This document shows positions 17,528-26,080 of a DNA stretch of 64,000 nucleotides, piece by piece (position 1 is the first letter of the stretch; each line of letters opens with the position of its first letter). The DNA lies in the NCBI RefSeq assembly GCF_007290395.2, contig NZ_CP041656.2, positions 3,472,001 to 3,536,000 on the forward strand. Direction: 5' to 3'. The DNA comes from Bradyrhizobium cosmicum (GTDB lineage: Bacteria; Pseudomonadota; Alphaproteobacteria; Rhizobiales; Xanthobacteraceae). A program made the translations under genes and the position numbers. A model generated the notes under the pieces. It worked only from the letters and a program-made list of their open reading frames with translations, did no database searches and was not told the origin of the DNA.

Positions 17528-18661
17528 TCAGTAGCGATACGGATCGTGGTCGAACAGCGGGAACGCGCTGAACACGCTCGGCGCATTGGTTGCGGTGGCC
17601 TGATGCAGGCAGGACTTGTCGACTTCGGCGAACGAGGTGGCGCCGAGCAGGCCGAGGCAGCGCAGCACCTCGTCCTCCAGCAGTTCCAGCATCCGCGTCA
17701 CGCCGGCCTCGCCGTTGGCCGCCAAGGCCCAGCATTGCAGCCGGCCGATGCCGACCACGTCGGCACCCGCCGCGATCGCCTTGACGATGTCGGTGCCACG
17801 GCAGAATCCGCCGTCGACCATGATTTTGGCGCGGCCCTTCACGGCATCGATGATCTCCGGGAGCACATGCATGGCGCCGCGGCCGTGATCGAGCTGGCGG
17901 CCGCCATGATTGGAGACGTAGATCCACTCGACGCCGTGATCGACCGCGATCCGGGCGTCCTCAGCGGTGGCGATGCCCTTGAGGATCAGCGGAATTTTGA
18001 ATCTGTCCTTGACCATCTTCACGGTCCGCCACTCCAGGGCCTTCTGGTAGTCCCCGCCGGTGGCACGCAGGCGGCTTTCGCGAACATAGCGCTTGGCGAT
18101 GTCACGTTCGCGACGGCTGTAATGGGCGGTATCGACCGTCAGGCAGAAGGCGGCGTAGCCGTTCTTCTCGCTGCGGCTGACGACATCGGCGACGAAGGCG
18201 TCGTCGCCGCGCACATAGAGCTGGTAGAGCCGCAGCGCGTCCGGGGCGGCTTCGGCGGTCTTCTCCAGGCCGGGCTCGGATACCGAGCTCAGCATATGCG
18301 CCGCACCGAAAGTGCCGGCGGCGCGCGCAACGCTTGCCGCGCCGTCCGGATCGAAGATCTCGAGCGCACCGACGGGGGCGAGTACCACCGGCAGCCGCAT
18401 CCTGCGGCCGAACTGCTCGACCGAGCCGTCGACCTTGCTGACGTCGCGCAGCACGCGCGGTCGGAAGGCGATCTCGTCCAGCGCCATGCGGTTGCGGCGC
18501 ATCGTGGTCTCGGTTTCGGCGGCGCCGACGATATAGTCCCAGGCGTTCTGGTTGAGGTTGGCGCGCGCCTTGCGGATGAATTCGTGCAGGTTCTGGAACG
18601 GCTCGTTGCTGGAGCCGAGCTCGACGTTCCTTTCCGGCCGGATGCGGGGCGCGTCGTTCAT
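17528..18661 (-). CDS. FMN-dependent alpha-hydroxy-acid oxidase/dehydrogenase
   Basis: A 377-aa protein of the lactate dehydrogenase/glycolate oxidase family (TIM barrel with FMN), which oxidises 2-hydroxy acids to 2-oxo acids. Visible signatures are RPRVLRDVSKVD, LPVVLAPVGALEIFDPDGAA, LYQLYVRGDD, LTVDTAHYSRRERDIAKR, LILKGIATAEDA and VSNHGGRQLDHG with the catalytic His, then IMVDGGFCRGTDIVKAIAAG. The usual FAPxG is APVGALE here, and LRDVS replaces LVDVS. Substrate unknown. It is the first gene of a two-gene operon with a HAD phosphatase and divergent from ctpA. Confidence 0.9.
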   Translation of the reverse strand: MNDAPRIRPERNVELGSSNEPFQNLHEFIRKARANLNQNAWDYIVGAAETETTMRRNRMALDEIAFRPRVLRDVSKVDGSVEQFGRRMRLPVVLAPVGALEIFDPDGAASVARAAGTFGAAHMLSSVSEPGLEKTAEAAPDALRLYQLYVRGDDAFVADVVSRSEKNGYAAFCLTVDTAHYSRRERDIAKRYVRESRLRATGGDYQKALEWRTVKMVKDRFKIPLILKGIATAEDARIAVDHGVEWIYVSNHGGRQLDHGRGAMHVLPEIIDAVKGRAKIMVDGGFCRGTDIVKAIAAGADVVGIGRLQCWALAANGEAGVTRMLELLEDEVLRCLGLLGATSFAEVDKSCLHQATATNAPSVFSAFPLFDHDPYRY

Positions 18662-19014
18662 TTGTTGTCCTCCCGAGAATTTGAAGCGTTATAGTCACCG
18701 CCTATCGTGTCCGGCCCTCCAAAACCATCCTAAATTCGCATAGCTGCAAGGTGAGGGCGGGCCGACCGATTCCCGCCTTGCGAAACGGCCCCGGAACGTT
18801 GCCAAAAGTTCAGGTTCGGGCGAAGGGATTTTTACGGTGTGCAAGCCAGCGTGGTATCCCGGCCTTGAAGAAACCAGAATGGTATTGTGAGAAGCGGGCT
18901 GGATCGCCATTTGCATGGCGGCTTCCGGGCCCAAGAGACTTCCAAGGCCCCTGTGACTTTCCGGACTCCCAGTGAACTGCCCCAGAACGGCGAAGCAAAA
19001 AGGCTACCTGATCC
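18662..19014. other. 353-bp intergenic region between divergent genes
   Basis: This gap separates the hydroxy-acid oxidase gene (minus) from ctpA (plus) and must hold both promoters. I see no convincing gene, tRNA or strong hairpin in it. Open frames here have no homology I recognise. A TATAAC hexamer on the minus strand about 30 bp before the oxidase ATG could be a -10 element, without a clear -35. Confidence 0.5.
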
Positions 19015-20352
19015 ATGCGGAAATCCCTGCTCTTCCCCTTGGGGGCGCTCACGGGAGCGTGTCTGACCCTTCTGGTAGCCAGTCCGCACGGCGGCGTCTG
19101 GGCGGCACGGGCGGCGGCAAGCGCGGATGATGCCTACTCCCAGCTCAATCTGTTCGGCGAAGTGTTCGAGCGGGTGAAGGCGAGCTACGTCGAGAAGCCC
19201 GACAACGCCAAGCTGATCGAAGGCGCCATCACCGGCATGGTGACCTCGCTCGATCCGCATTCGCGCTACATGAACGACAAGGCCTGGACCGAGATGCAGG
19301 AGACCACTTCCGGCGAGTTCGGCGGGCTCGGCATCGAGGTCACGATGGAAGAGGGCCTGGTCAAGGTCGTCTCGCCGATCGACGACACGCCAGCCTCCAA
19401 GGCCGGCATCATGTCCGGTGACCTCATCAGCAAAATCGACGGCGATGCCGTGCAGGGCATGACGCTCGAGCAAGCGGTCAACAAGATGAAGGGCCCGGTC
19501 GACACCCAGACCAAGCTCACCATCGTGCGCAAGGGCGCCGACGCCCCTCTCGACGTCGCGATCAAGCGCGAGATTATCCATGTTCGCCCGGTCCGCTTCC
19601 ACGTCGAGAACGGCGACATCGGCTATATCCGTGTCACCTCGTTCAACGAGCAGACCACTGATGGCCTGAAGAAGGCGATCGCCGCGATCTCCAAGGACAT
19701 CCCCCAGGAGAAGCTCGTCGGCTACGTGATGGACCTGCGGAACAACCCGGGCGGCTTGCTCGATCAGGCCGTGTCGGTGTCGAGCGCGTTCCTGCAGCGC
19801 GGCGAAGTCGTCTCGACCCGTGGCCGCAATCCGGAGGAGACCCAGCGCTTCACCGCGCATGGCGGCGACCTCATCAAGGGCAAGCCGCTGGTGGTGCTGG
19901 TCAATGGCGGCTCGGCCTCGGCTTCGGAGATCGTGGCCGGCGCGCTGCACGACCACAAGCGCGCCACCATCATCGGCACGCGCTCGTTCGGCAAGGGCTC
20001 GGTGCAGACCATCATTCCGCTCGGCACCGGCAACGGCGCGCTGGCGCTGACCACGGCGCGCTATTACACGCCGTCGGGCCGTTCGATCCAGGCCCAGGGT
20101 ATCGCGCCGGACATCGAGATCCTCCAGGACGTGCCGCCCGAGCTGAAGGGCCGGATGGACACGATGGCGGAGTCGCAGATGCGGGGTCACCTGCAGGCCG
20201 CCGACGGCACCGAGCAGACCGGCTCGCAATCCTACGTTCCGCCAGAAGAGAAGGACGACAAGGCCCTGCACGCGGCCTACGACTTCCTGCACGGCGTCAC
20301 CGCGAATGCGGTCGCTGCGAAGCCCGCGCCGAAGGCGGCTGTGCCGAACTAA
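19015..20352 (+). CDS. ctpA: Carboxy-terminal processing protease (S41 family)
   Basis: A periplasmic serine protease of 445 aa. It has an N-terminal signal or anchor (LLFPLGALTGACLTLLVASP), the NLFGEVFERVKASYVE lead helix, a PDZ domain (about 100-185: GGLGIEVTMEEGLVKVVSPI through DGDAVQGMTLEQAV), and the S41 catalytic core. GGSASASEIVAGAL carries the catalytic Ser and GTRSFGKGSVQT the Lys of the dyad. CTPs trim C termini of periplasmic or lipoproteins, often with a TPR adaptor. The start is the ATG at 19015. It is monocistronic, followed by a terminator. Confidence 0.93.
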   Translation: MRKSLLFPLGALTGACLTLLVASPHGGVWAARAAASADDAYSQLNLFGEVFERVKASYVEKPDNAKLIEGAITGMVTSLDPHSRYMNDKAWTEMQETTSGEFGGLGIEVTMEEGLVKVVSPIDDTPASKAGIMSGDLISKIDGDAVQGMTLEQAVNKMKGPVDTQTKLTIVRKGADAPLDVAIKREIIHVRPVRFHVENGDIGYIRVTSFNEQTTDGLKKAIAAISKDIPQEKLVGYVMDLRNNPGGLLDQAVSVSSAFLQRGEVVSTRGRNPEETQRFTAHGGDLIKGKPLVVLVNGGSASASEIVAGALHDHKRATIIGTRSFGKGSVQTIIPLGTGNGALALTTARYYTPSGRSIQAQGIAPDIEILQDVPPELKGRMDTMAESQMRGHLQAADGTEQTGSQSYVPPEEKDDKALHAAYDFLHGVTANAVAAKPAPKAAVPN

Positions 20353-20376
20353 ATCTTATCGACGATTTTCAGATAT

Positions 20377-20416
20377 CGCCCGGAAGCGGATGACCGCTCC
20401 CGGGCGAGTTCGTTTT
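20377..20416 (+). terminator. Intrinsic terminator after ctpA
   Basis: A 13-bp stem with one mismatch (CGCCCGGAAGCGG / CCGCTCCCGGGCG, 4-nt loop) at 20377-20406 is followed by AGTTCGTTTT. It lies between the convergent ctpA and GGDEF-EAL genes. Confidence 0.7.
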
Positions 20417-20487
20417 GGGATGCCGTCTCGGCTCGGTTGTATAGCCGCAAAGGTCGCTTCACCGCGGCCGTCGCGCCCGGACAGGAC

Positions 20488-23217
20488 CTAGCCGGCCTCG
20501 CGGCGGCGGCTTTCCGCGCCGTCGCGCTCGGCGAGGCGGCTGCGATGCAGCGCGAACAGCTCCATCACCTTGTCAGCGGGCTTCGCGGCGCTGAACAGAT
20601 ACCCCTGCATCTCGGAGCAGCCGAGCGTCCGCAGCAGACGCTGCTGTTCCTCGGTCTCGACACCCTCGGCCGTGGTGGTCATGCGCCGGGCGGCTGCGAG
20701 GTTGACGACGGCCTGCACGATACTGGCGGAGCCGTCGGGGCCGGCGATGTCGTTGACGAAGCAGCGGTCGATCTTGATCTTGTCGAACGGGAAGCGGTGC
20801 AGATAGCTCAGCGAGGAATAACCGGTGCCGAAATCGTCGAGCGCGATGCGCACGCCGATGGCGCGGAGCTGATGCAGGATTGCAAGCGCGGTGTCGTCGT
20901 CGCGGATCAGCACGGCCTCGGTGATCTCGAGTTCGAGCCGGCTCGCCGGCAGACCGGACGAGGCCAGCGCCGACATGATCTTCAGCGCCAGCGTGCCGCT
21001 CTTGAACTGCACCGGCGAGACGTTGACGGCGAGGCGGATGTCGTCGGGCCAGGTGGCTGCATCGCGGCAGGCGGTTGCCAGCACCCACTCGCCGATCTCG
21101 TTGATCAGGCCGGTGTCTTCGGCGATCGGGATGAATTCCGCGGGCGAGACCATGCCGCGCTCGGGATGGCGCCAGCGCACCAGCGCCTCGCAGCCGGTGA
21201 TGCGGTCGTCCTTCAGGCTGAGGCAGGGCTGGTAGTAGACCTCGAGGCCGCCTTCGAGCCCGCCTTGGGCAATCGCGTGGCGCAGGTCGATCTCGAGCTG
21301 CCGCCGCTCGTGGACCTTGGCGTCCATCTCCGGCTCGAAGAACCGATAGGTGCGGCGTCCCGCGGCCTTGGCGGCGTACATCGCCATGTCCGCGTTCTTC
21401 AGGATCTGGTCCAGCGCCGTTCCATGTCCCGGCGCCAGCGCGATGCCGATGCTGGCATCGGTGGTGAGATGATGGCCCATGCAGTCGAACGGCGTACGGA
21501 TCGCCTCGAAGACCCGCGCGACGAGGTCGTTGACCTGGTCGAGTGACGTCACCGCGCTCTGGACGATGGCGAATTCGTCGCCACCGAGCCGCGCCACGAA
21601 ATCCGCCGGGCCTGCGCAAAGGCTCAGGCTTGTGGCGACCGACTTTAGCAGCTCGTCACCGACGAGGTGGCCGAGCGCGTCGTTGACGCCCTTGAATTCG
21701 TCGATGTCGATGTAGTGCACCGCAATCTCTTCGCCGTCGCCGATGGCGGCAAGCTCCCCGCGCAGATGCTCGTGGAACATGGTGCGGTTGGGCAGGTCAG
21801 TCAGCGCGTCGTAGTGGGCCAAATGGGTGATGCGCTCCTCGATGCGCCGGCGCTCGGTAATGTCCTCGTGCGTCGCCACCCAGCCGCCGTCCGCGAGCGG
21901 CTCGTTGAGGATGTGGATCGAGCGGCCGTCGGCGGTGTCGACCACCATGGAGTTGCGCACATGGATGTCGCGCAGCACGCGGGCGACGTAGTCGTCGGTG
22001 TCGCCGGTGAACGAGCCGGTCGCCTTGCGATGGGCGATGATGTCGTGGAAGCCGCAGCCGGGCTTCACCACGTCGGCCGACAGGCCGTACATTTCGATGT
22101 AGCGCTGGTTGCATATCACGAGGCGCAGCTCGGCGTCGAACAGCAGCAGGCCCTGGGTCATGTTGTTGACGGCGCGATCGAGGCGCAGCTTTTCCAGCGT
22201 CAGCCGTTCGCGGGAGGCGCGATGCTGCTCGAGCAGCTTGCGCACGATCGCGATCAGCACGCCGGCGATGGCGAGCGCAGATGCGCCGGCGACCGAGATC
22301 AGGAGGCCGATCTGCTCGCGCCAGTCGGTCAGCGCCGCGGCGCGTGTCGTCGTGGCCATCATCAGGATCGGGAAATGGGGCAGGGCGCGGGCCGAGATCA
22401 GCCGGTCCTCGCCATCGACAGGGCTCATGAAGCGGCCGGCGAATTGGTCGAGGCCGAAAACCCGCTGCTGCTCGAACGGACCGTTCCTGAAATTGCGCCC
22501 CATCAGCTCGCTGGAATGGGGAAAGCGCGCGAGCAGCGTACCGTCACGATGCAGCATCGAAATCGTGGCGCCTTCGCCGAGCATGGCGGACTCGAAAAAC
22601 CTCTCGAAGTTCGCCGGCTCGATTCCGCGCCCGACGACGCCCATGAATTCGCCGCCCGGTCCCACGATCTTGCGGACGATCAGGATCGTCCATGCCCCGG
22701 AAATGCGGCTGTGCACCGGCTCGATCAGGACATCGGGAGCATTGGGGTCATAACGGAAGGTCAGGAAGTAGGCGCGGTCGGCGACATTGACCTTCGGCAC
22801 CGGCCATGTCGTCGACGAGTTGACCACATTGCCCTCGGCATCCACGACATTGACGCCGCCCATGTAGGGCAATGCCTCGATCTTCGAGCGCAGCATCCGG
22901 TGGACGTCCTGACCCGAGAGACGCTTGCGGAAATCCTCCGCGGTGTGGATGCCGGTGGCGCGGACGTGATCGATGAAATCCATCTGGATGACCGCGAAAT
23001 CCTGCAATTGCTGATCGAAATGATGAGCCAGCAGCAGCACGGTTTTTTCGAGCTCGCGCTCGCTGTTGCGCAGGGCGCGCTCGCGGAAATTCTGCGCCAT
23101 CAGGACCGAGCCGATGGCGATGGCCGCGATCAGCAGCGTGCCGCCCACAACGAGCCAGCGGATCGGGCCGCTGCGCACGAAGGCCTGGTCGAAAAGGCGG
23201 CTGCCGTAGTTCGTCAT
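20488..23217 (-). CDS. Membrane sensor with CACHE, PAS, GGDEF and EAL domains
   Basis: A 909-aa c-di-GMP enzyme. Order: membrane segment (about 18-42), a periplasmic double-CACHE sensor (about 45-300), a second membrane segment, a PAS domain (about 370-470), GGDEF (about 480-640) and EAL (about 650-900). The cyclase motif RLGGDEFA is intact, and the phosphodiesterase motifs are all present (GCEALVRWRHP, ELEITEAVL, LDDFGTGYSSL, KIDRCFV, TAEGVET). The inhibitory I-site RxxD is changed to GPAD, so product inhibition of the cyclase half is likely lost. I use ATG 23217 (MTNYGS). It may sense a periplasmic ligand and set c-di-GMP, affecting motility or adhesion. Confidence 0.9.
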   Translation of the reverse strand: MTNYGSRLFDQAFVRSGPIRWLVVGGTLLIAAIAIGSVLMAQNFRERALRNSERELEKTVLLLAHHFDQQLQDFAVIQMDFIDHVRATGIHTAEDFRKRLSGQDVHRMLRSKIEALPYMGGVNVVDAEGNVVNSSTTWPVPKVNVADRAYFLTFRYDPNAPDVLIEPVHSRISGAWTILIVRKIVGPGGEFMGVVGRGIEPANFERFFESAMLGEGATISMLHRDGTLLARFPHSSELMGRNFRNGPFEQQRVFGLDQFAGRFMSPVDGEDRLISARALPHFPILMMATTTRAAALTDWREQIGLLISVAGASALAIAGVLIAIVRKLLEQHRASRERLTLEKLRLDRAVNNMTQGLLLFDAELRLVICNQRYIEMYGLSADVVKPGCGFHDIIAHRKATGSFTGDTDDYVARVLRDIHVRNSMVVDTADGRSIHILNEPLADGGWVATHEDITERRRIEERITHLAHYDALTDLPNRTMFHEHLRGELAAIGDGEEIAVHYIDIDEFKGVNDALGHLVGDELLKSVATSLSLCAGPADFVARLGGDEFAIVQSAVTSLDQVNDLVARVFEAIRTPFDCMGHHLTTDASIGIALAPGHGTALDQILKNADMAMYAAKAAGRRTYRFFEPEMDAKVHERRQLEIDLRHAIAQGGLEGGLEVYYQPCLSLKDDRITGCEALVRWRHPERGMVSPAEFIPIAEDTGLINEIGEWVLATACRDAATWPDDIRLAVNVSPVQFKSGTLALKIMSALASSGLPASRLELEITEAVLIRDDDTALAILHQLRAIGVRIALDDFGTGYSSLSYLHRFPFDKIKIDRCFVNDIAGPDGSASIVQAVVNLAAARRMTTTAEGVETEEQQRLLRTLGCSEMQGYLFSAAKPADKVMELFALHRSRLAERDGAESRRREAG

Positions 23218-23480
23218 GATGTTGATCGTTGCCGTGCACACGTCAGGATCAATTCTTGATCCCCATAACATCCGTTGGTTTACGGGCACGACGTGGAGGC
23301 AAAGTTAGCAAGCGCGGTTAACGCGATATGAAATGCCGCGCGCAAATGCGCTCGATGCGCGGCACGAGAGGCGTGCAGGATTTGCCGGGAGCCGTCGTGC
23401 TGCAGGACACTTTCTGCCGGTCTCGCCGCGATCAACCAAGGCTTAACCAACTAACCTGTTGGCGATCCTCAAGCGCGCAG

Positions 23481-23496
23481 TGGCACGCGATTTGCG
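23481..23496 (+). promoter_or_regulatory. Sigma-54 promoter upstream of flp
   Basis: TGGCACG-CGAT-TTGCG matches the RpoN consensus TGGCACG-N4-TTGCW at all but the last base: GG at 23482-23483, then 10 bp, then GC at 23494-23495. The predicted start is near 23507, giving a leader of about 25 nt with GAGG 8 nt before the flp ATG. Confidence 0.75.
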
Positions 23497-23531
23497 ACCA
23501 TGCCTGCCAACGACACAGTGAGGATACGATC

Positions 23532-23696
23532 ATGAGAAACATTCTGAAGAAGTTCATTGCCGACGAATCCGGGGCGACCGCGATCGAATACGGCCTGATC
23601 GCCGCCGGCATCGCGCTGGCGATCATCACCGTCATCAACGGCATGGGCACCCGGCTCAGCACGAAATTCGGGTCGATCAGCACGTCGCTGAAGTAG
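23532..23696 (+). CDS. Flp-type (type IVb) pilin
   Basis: A 54-aa pilin precursor: basic leader MRNILKKFIADESG, the prepilin peptidase site after Gly, then the Flp signature ATAIEYGLIAAGIALAIITV (with Glu5 of the mature pilin), and a short tail. Flp pilins build Tad pili used in surface attachment. No tad/cpa assembly genes are nearby, so this is an orphan pilin gene. The ATG at 23532 has GAGG 8 nt upstream; the frame is open further 5' but that part overlaps the promoter. It sits behind a near-perfect sigma-54 promoter and faces moaC tail to tail only 7 bp away. Confidence 0.92.
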   Translation: MRNILKKFIADESGATAIEYGLIAAGIALAIITVINGMGTRLSTKFGSISTSLK

Positions 23697-23703
23697 GGGA
23701 AGA

Positions 23704-24225
23704 TCAGGCGCGGTAGTGGCCGGACTTGCCGCCGAGCTTCTCGACGAGGTGGATGCCCTCGATACGCACGCCGCGCTCCACCGCCTTGATCATGTCGTAG
23801 ATGGTGAGGCAGGCGACCGATACGGCCGTGAGCGCCTCCATCTCGACGCCGGTCGGCCCAGTCACCTTCACGCTGGCGCGAACGAGGCAGCCCGGCAGCT
23901 TTGCGTCGGGCTCGATGTCGACCGTCACCTTCGACAGCGCGAGGGGATGACAGAGCGGGATCAGCTCGGAGGTGCGCTTGGCGGCCATGATGCCGGCGAT
24001 GCGCGCGGTGCCGAGCACGTCGCCCTTCTTGGCATTGCCCGACACGATGAGGTCGAGCGTCGCCCTGGTCATGACGACGCGGCCTTCGGCGACGGCAAGC
24101 CGCTCGGTCGCGGGCTTGTCCGAGACGTCTACCATGCGCGCCTCTCCGGAGGCGCCGATATGGGTGAGGGCAGACAGGGGCTTTGTGTTGGCCTTCGTCC
24201 TGGGCTTGACTGGCTTGCGCGCCAT
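23704..24225 (-). CDS. moaC: Cyclic pyranopterin monophosphate synthase MoaC
   Basis: MoaC forms cyclic pyranopterin monophosphate, an early step of Mo cofactor synthesis. The 173-aa product contains [54 protein letters not shown] and the C-terminal [14 protein letters not shown] with GGKSGHYRA, all family hallmarks. An extra basic N terminus ([16 protein letters not shown]) precedes the usual start; a start nearer LSALTHIG is possible. It follows trpC with 1 nt between stop and start, so it is translated from the trp operon message. Confidence 0.95.
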   Translation of the reverse strand: MARKPVKPRTKANTKPLSALTHIGASGEARMVDVSDKPATERLAVAEGRVVMTRATLDLIVSGNAKKGDVLGTARIAGIMAAKRTSELIPLCHPLALSKVTVDIEPDAKLPGCLVRASVKVTGPTGVEMEALTAVSVACLTIYDMIKAVERGVRIEGIHLVEKLGGKSGHYRA

Positions 24226-24226
24226 G

Positions 24227-25045
24227 TCAGTGCGTGTCCGTGGCGCGCGCAGTCTCGCGCGCGAGCAGCGTGCGCGTGGCGGCAGTGACGTCGGCCTGCC
24301 GCATCAGGCTTTCGCCGACCAGGAAGGTCGACATGCCGACGCGCTCGAGCCGGGCGAGGTCGGCGGGCGTGAAAATGCCGCTCTCGCCGACCATCAGCCG
24401 TTCCGCAGGGATCAGGGGCGCCAGCGCCTCGCTGGTCGCAAGCGTGGTCTCGAAGGTGCGTAGATTGCGGTTGTTGACGCCGATCATCGGCGAGCGGAGT
24501 TTTAGCGCGCGATCGAGCTCGGCGCGGTCGTGGATCTCGATCAGGACGTCCATGCCGTAGGCGAGGGCGGCGTCCTCGAGATCTTTGGCAACTGCATCGT
24601 CGAGCGCGGCCATGATGATCAGGATGCAGTCCGCGCCATGGGCGCGCGCCTCGGCCACCTGATAGGTGTCGAACATGAAATCCTTGCGCAGCACCGGCAG
24701 CGATGTCGCCGCGCGCGCCGCCACCATGAAGTCGAGATGACCCTGGAACGAGGGTGTGTCGGTCAGCACCGAGAGGCAGGCGGCACCGCCGGCCTCATAG
24801 GCCTTGGCGAGCAGCGGCGGATCGAAATCGGCGCGGATCAGCCCCTTCGACGGTGAGGCCTTCTTCACCTCTGCGATCAGGGCGTAGTCGCCCTTGGCGT
24901 GCTTGGCCTTGATCGCGCGCACGAAGCCGCGCGGGGCGGCTTGCGCCTTGGCTTTCGCTTCGACCGCCGACAGCGGCAGCGCACGCTTGGCGGCGGCGAT
25001 TTCGTCGCGCTTGTACGCTTCGATCTTGGTCAGGATGTCCGACAT
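24227..25045 (-). CDS. trpC: Indole-3-glycerol phosphate synthase
   Basis: TrpC closes the indole ring in tryptophan synthesis. The 272-aa TIM-barrel protein shows the family path: [20 protein letters not shown] (catalytic Lys), [46 protein letters not shown] and [14 protein letters not shown]. It lacks a fused TrpF domain, as usual in alphaproteobacteria. It lies between trpD (7 bp upstream) and moaC. trpE/G, trpF, trpB and trpA are not in the window, so the pathway is split. Confidence 0.97.
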   Translation of the reverse strand: MSDILTKIEAYKRDEIAAAKRALPLSAVEAKAKAQAAPRGFVRAIKAKHAKGDYALIAEVKKASPSKGLIRADFDPPLLAKAYEAGGAACLSVLTDTPSFQGHLDFMVAARAATSLPVLRKDFMFDTYQVAEARAHGADCILIIMAALDDAVAKDLEDAALAYGMDVLIEIHDRAELDRALKLRSPMIGVNNRNLRTFETTLATSEALAPLIPAERLMVGESGIFTPADLARLERVGMSTFLVGESLMRQADVTAATRTLLARETARATDTH

Positions 25046-25052
25046 GTCAGGC

Positions 25053-26066
25053 TCAGCCGTTCGAGACCGCGATCAGATGTTTCAGCCGCGCGCTCGCCGC
25101 GCCGCTGTCGAGTGACTTCGTGCCAATGGCGACGCCTTCCTTGAGGTCCCTGGCGCGTCCCGCCACGATCAGTGCGGCGGCTGCGTTGATCAGCGCCACA
25201 TCGCGGTAGGGGCTCGGCTTGCCGTCGAGCACGCTCTGCAGCGCGATCGCGTTGGCGTCGGCATCGCCGCCTTTCAGCGCGCCGGGCTCGCAGCGCGACA
25301 GCCCGGCTTCCTCGGGTGTCACCTCGAAACTCCGGATCTCGCCATTGTGGAGCGCGGAGACGAAGGTCGGGCCGGTGAGGGTGATCTCGTCGAGCCCGTC
25401 GGAGCCGTGCACCACCCAGGCGGATTCCGAGCCGAGGTTCTTGAGCACCTGCGCCAGCGGCTGAACCCATTGCCGCGAGAACACGCCGACCATCTGCCGC
25501 TTCACGCCGGCAGGGTTCGACAGGGGGCCGAGCAGATTGAAGATGGTGCGCGTCGCGAGCTCGACCCGGGTCGGGCCGACGTTCTTCATGGCGGGATGGT
25601 GGGCAGGGGCGAACATGAAGCCGATGCCGCATTCACGCACGCAGCGGCCGACCTGATCGGGCCTGAGGTCGATCTTGACCCCGAGCGAGGCCAGCACGTC
25701 GGCGGCGCCCGAGCGCGACGACAGCGCGCGATTGCCGTGCTTGGCCACCGGCACGCCGGCGCCCGAGACGATGAAGGAGGCGCAGGTCGAGACGTTGACC
25801 GAGCCGGAGCCGTCGCCGCCGGTGCCGACGATGTCGACGGCATCGGGCGGCGCCGTCACCGTCAGCATCTTGGAGCGCATCGCCGCGACCGCGCCGGTGA
25901 TCTCCTCCACGGTCTCGCCGCGCACCCGCAGCGCCATCAGGAGGCCGCCCATCTGCGAGGGAGTGGCCTCGCCGGACATCATGGCGTCGAAGGCGGAGAC
26001 CGCTTCGTCACGCGACAGGCTGGCGCCGGTCGCCACTTTTCCAATGATCGATTTCAGGTCGTCCAT
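25053..26066 (-). CDS. trpD: Anthranilate phosphoribosyltransferase
   Basis: TrpD attaches phosphoribose to anthranilate. The 337-aa product has the N-terminal helical domain ([20 protein letters not shown]), the PRPP-binding glycine loop [37 protein letters not shown], and the anthranilate channel [19 protein letters not shown] with [12 protein letters not shown]. No fused glutamine amidotransferase is present. It follows the ppiD-like gene by 14 bp on the same strand and precedes trpC. Confidence 0.97.
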   Translation of the reverse strand: MDDLKSIIGKVATGASLSRDEAVSAFDAMMSGEATPSQMGGLLMALRVRGETVEEITGAVAAMRSKMLTVTAPPDAVDIVGTGGDGSGSVNVSTCASFIVSGAGVPVAKHGNRALSSRSGAADVLASLGVKIDLRPDQVGRCVRECGIGFMFAPAHHPAMKNVGPTRVELATRTIFNLLGPLSNPAGVKRQMVGVFSRQWVQPLAQVLKNLGSESAWVVHGSDGLDEITLTGPTFVSALHNGEIRSFEVTPEEAGLSRCEPGALKGGDADANAIALQSVLDGKPSPYRDVALINAAAALIVAGRARDLKEGVAIGTKSLDSGAASARLKHLIAVSNG

Positions 26067-26080
26067 CGCGTGCTTTCAAC

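Noticed and set aside
21667..23259. 530-codon plus-strand frame opposite the GGDEF-EAL gene
   Set aside because: Shadow frame; no recognisable domain and extreme Asp/Arg/His content.
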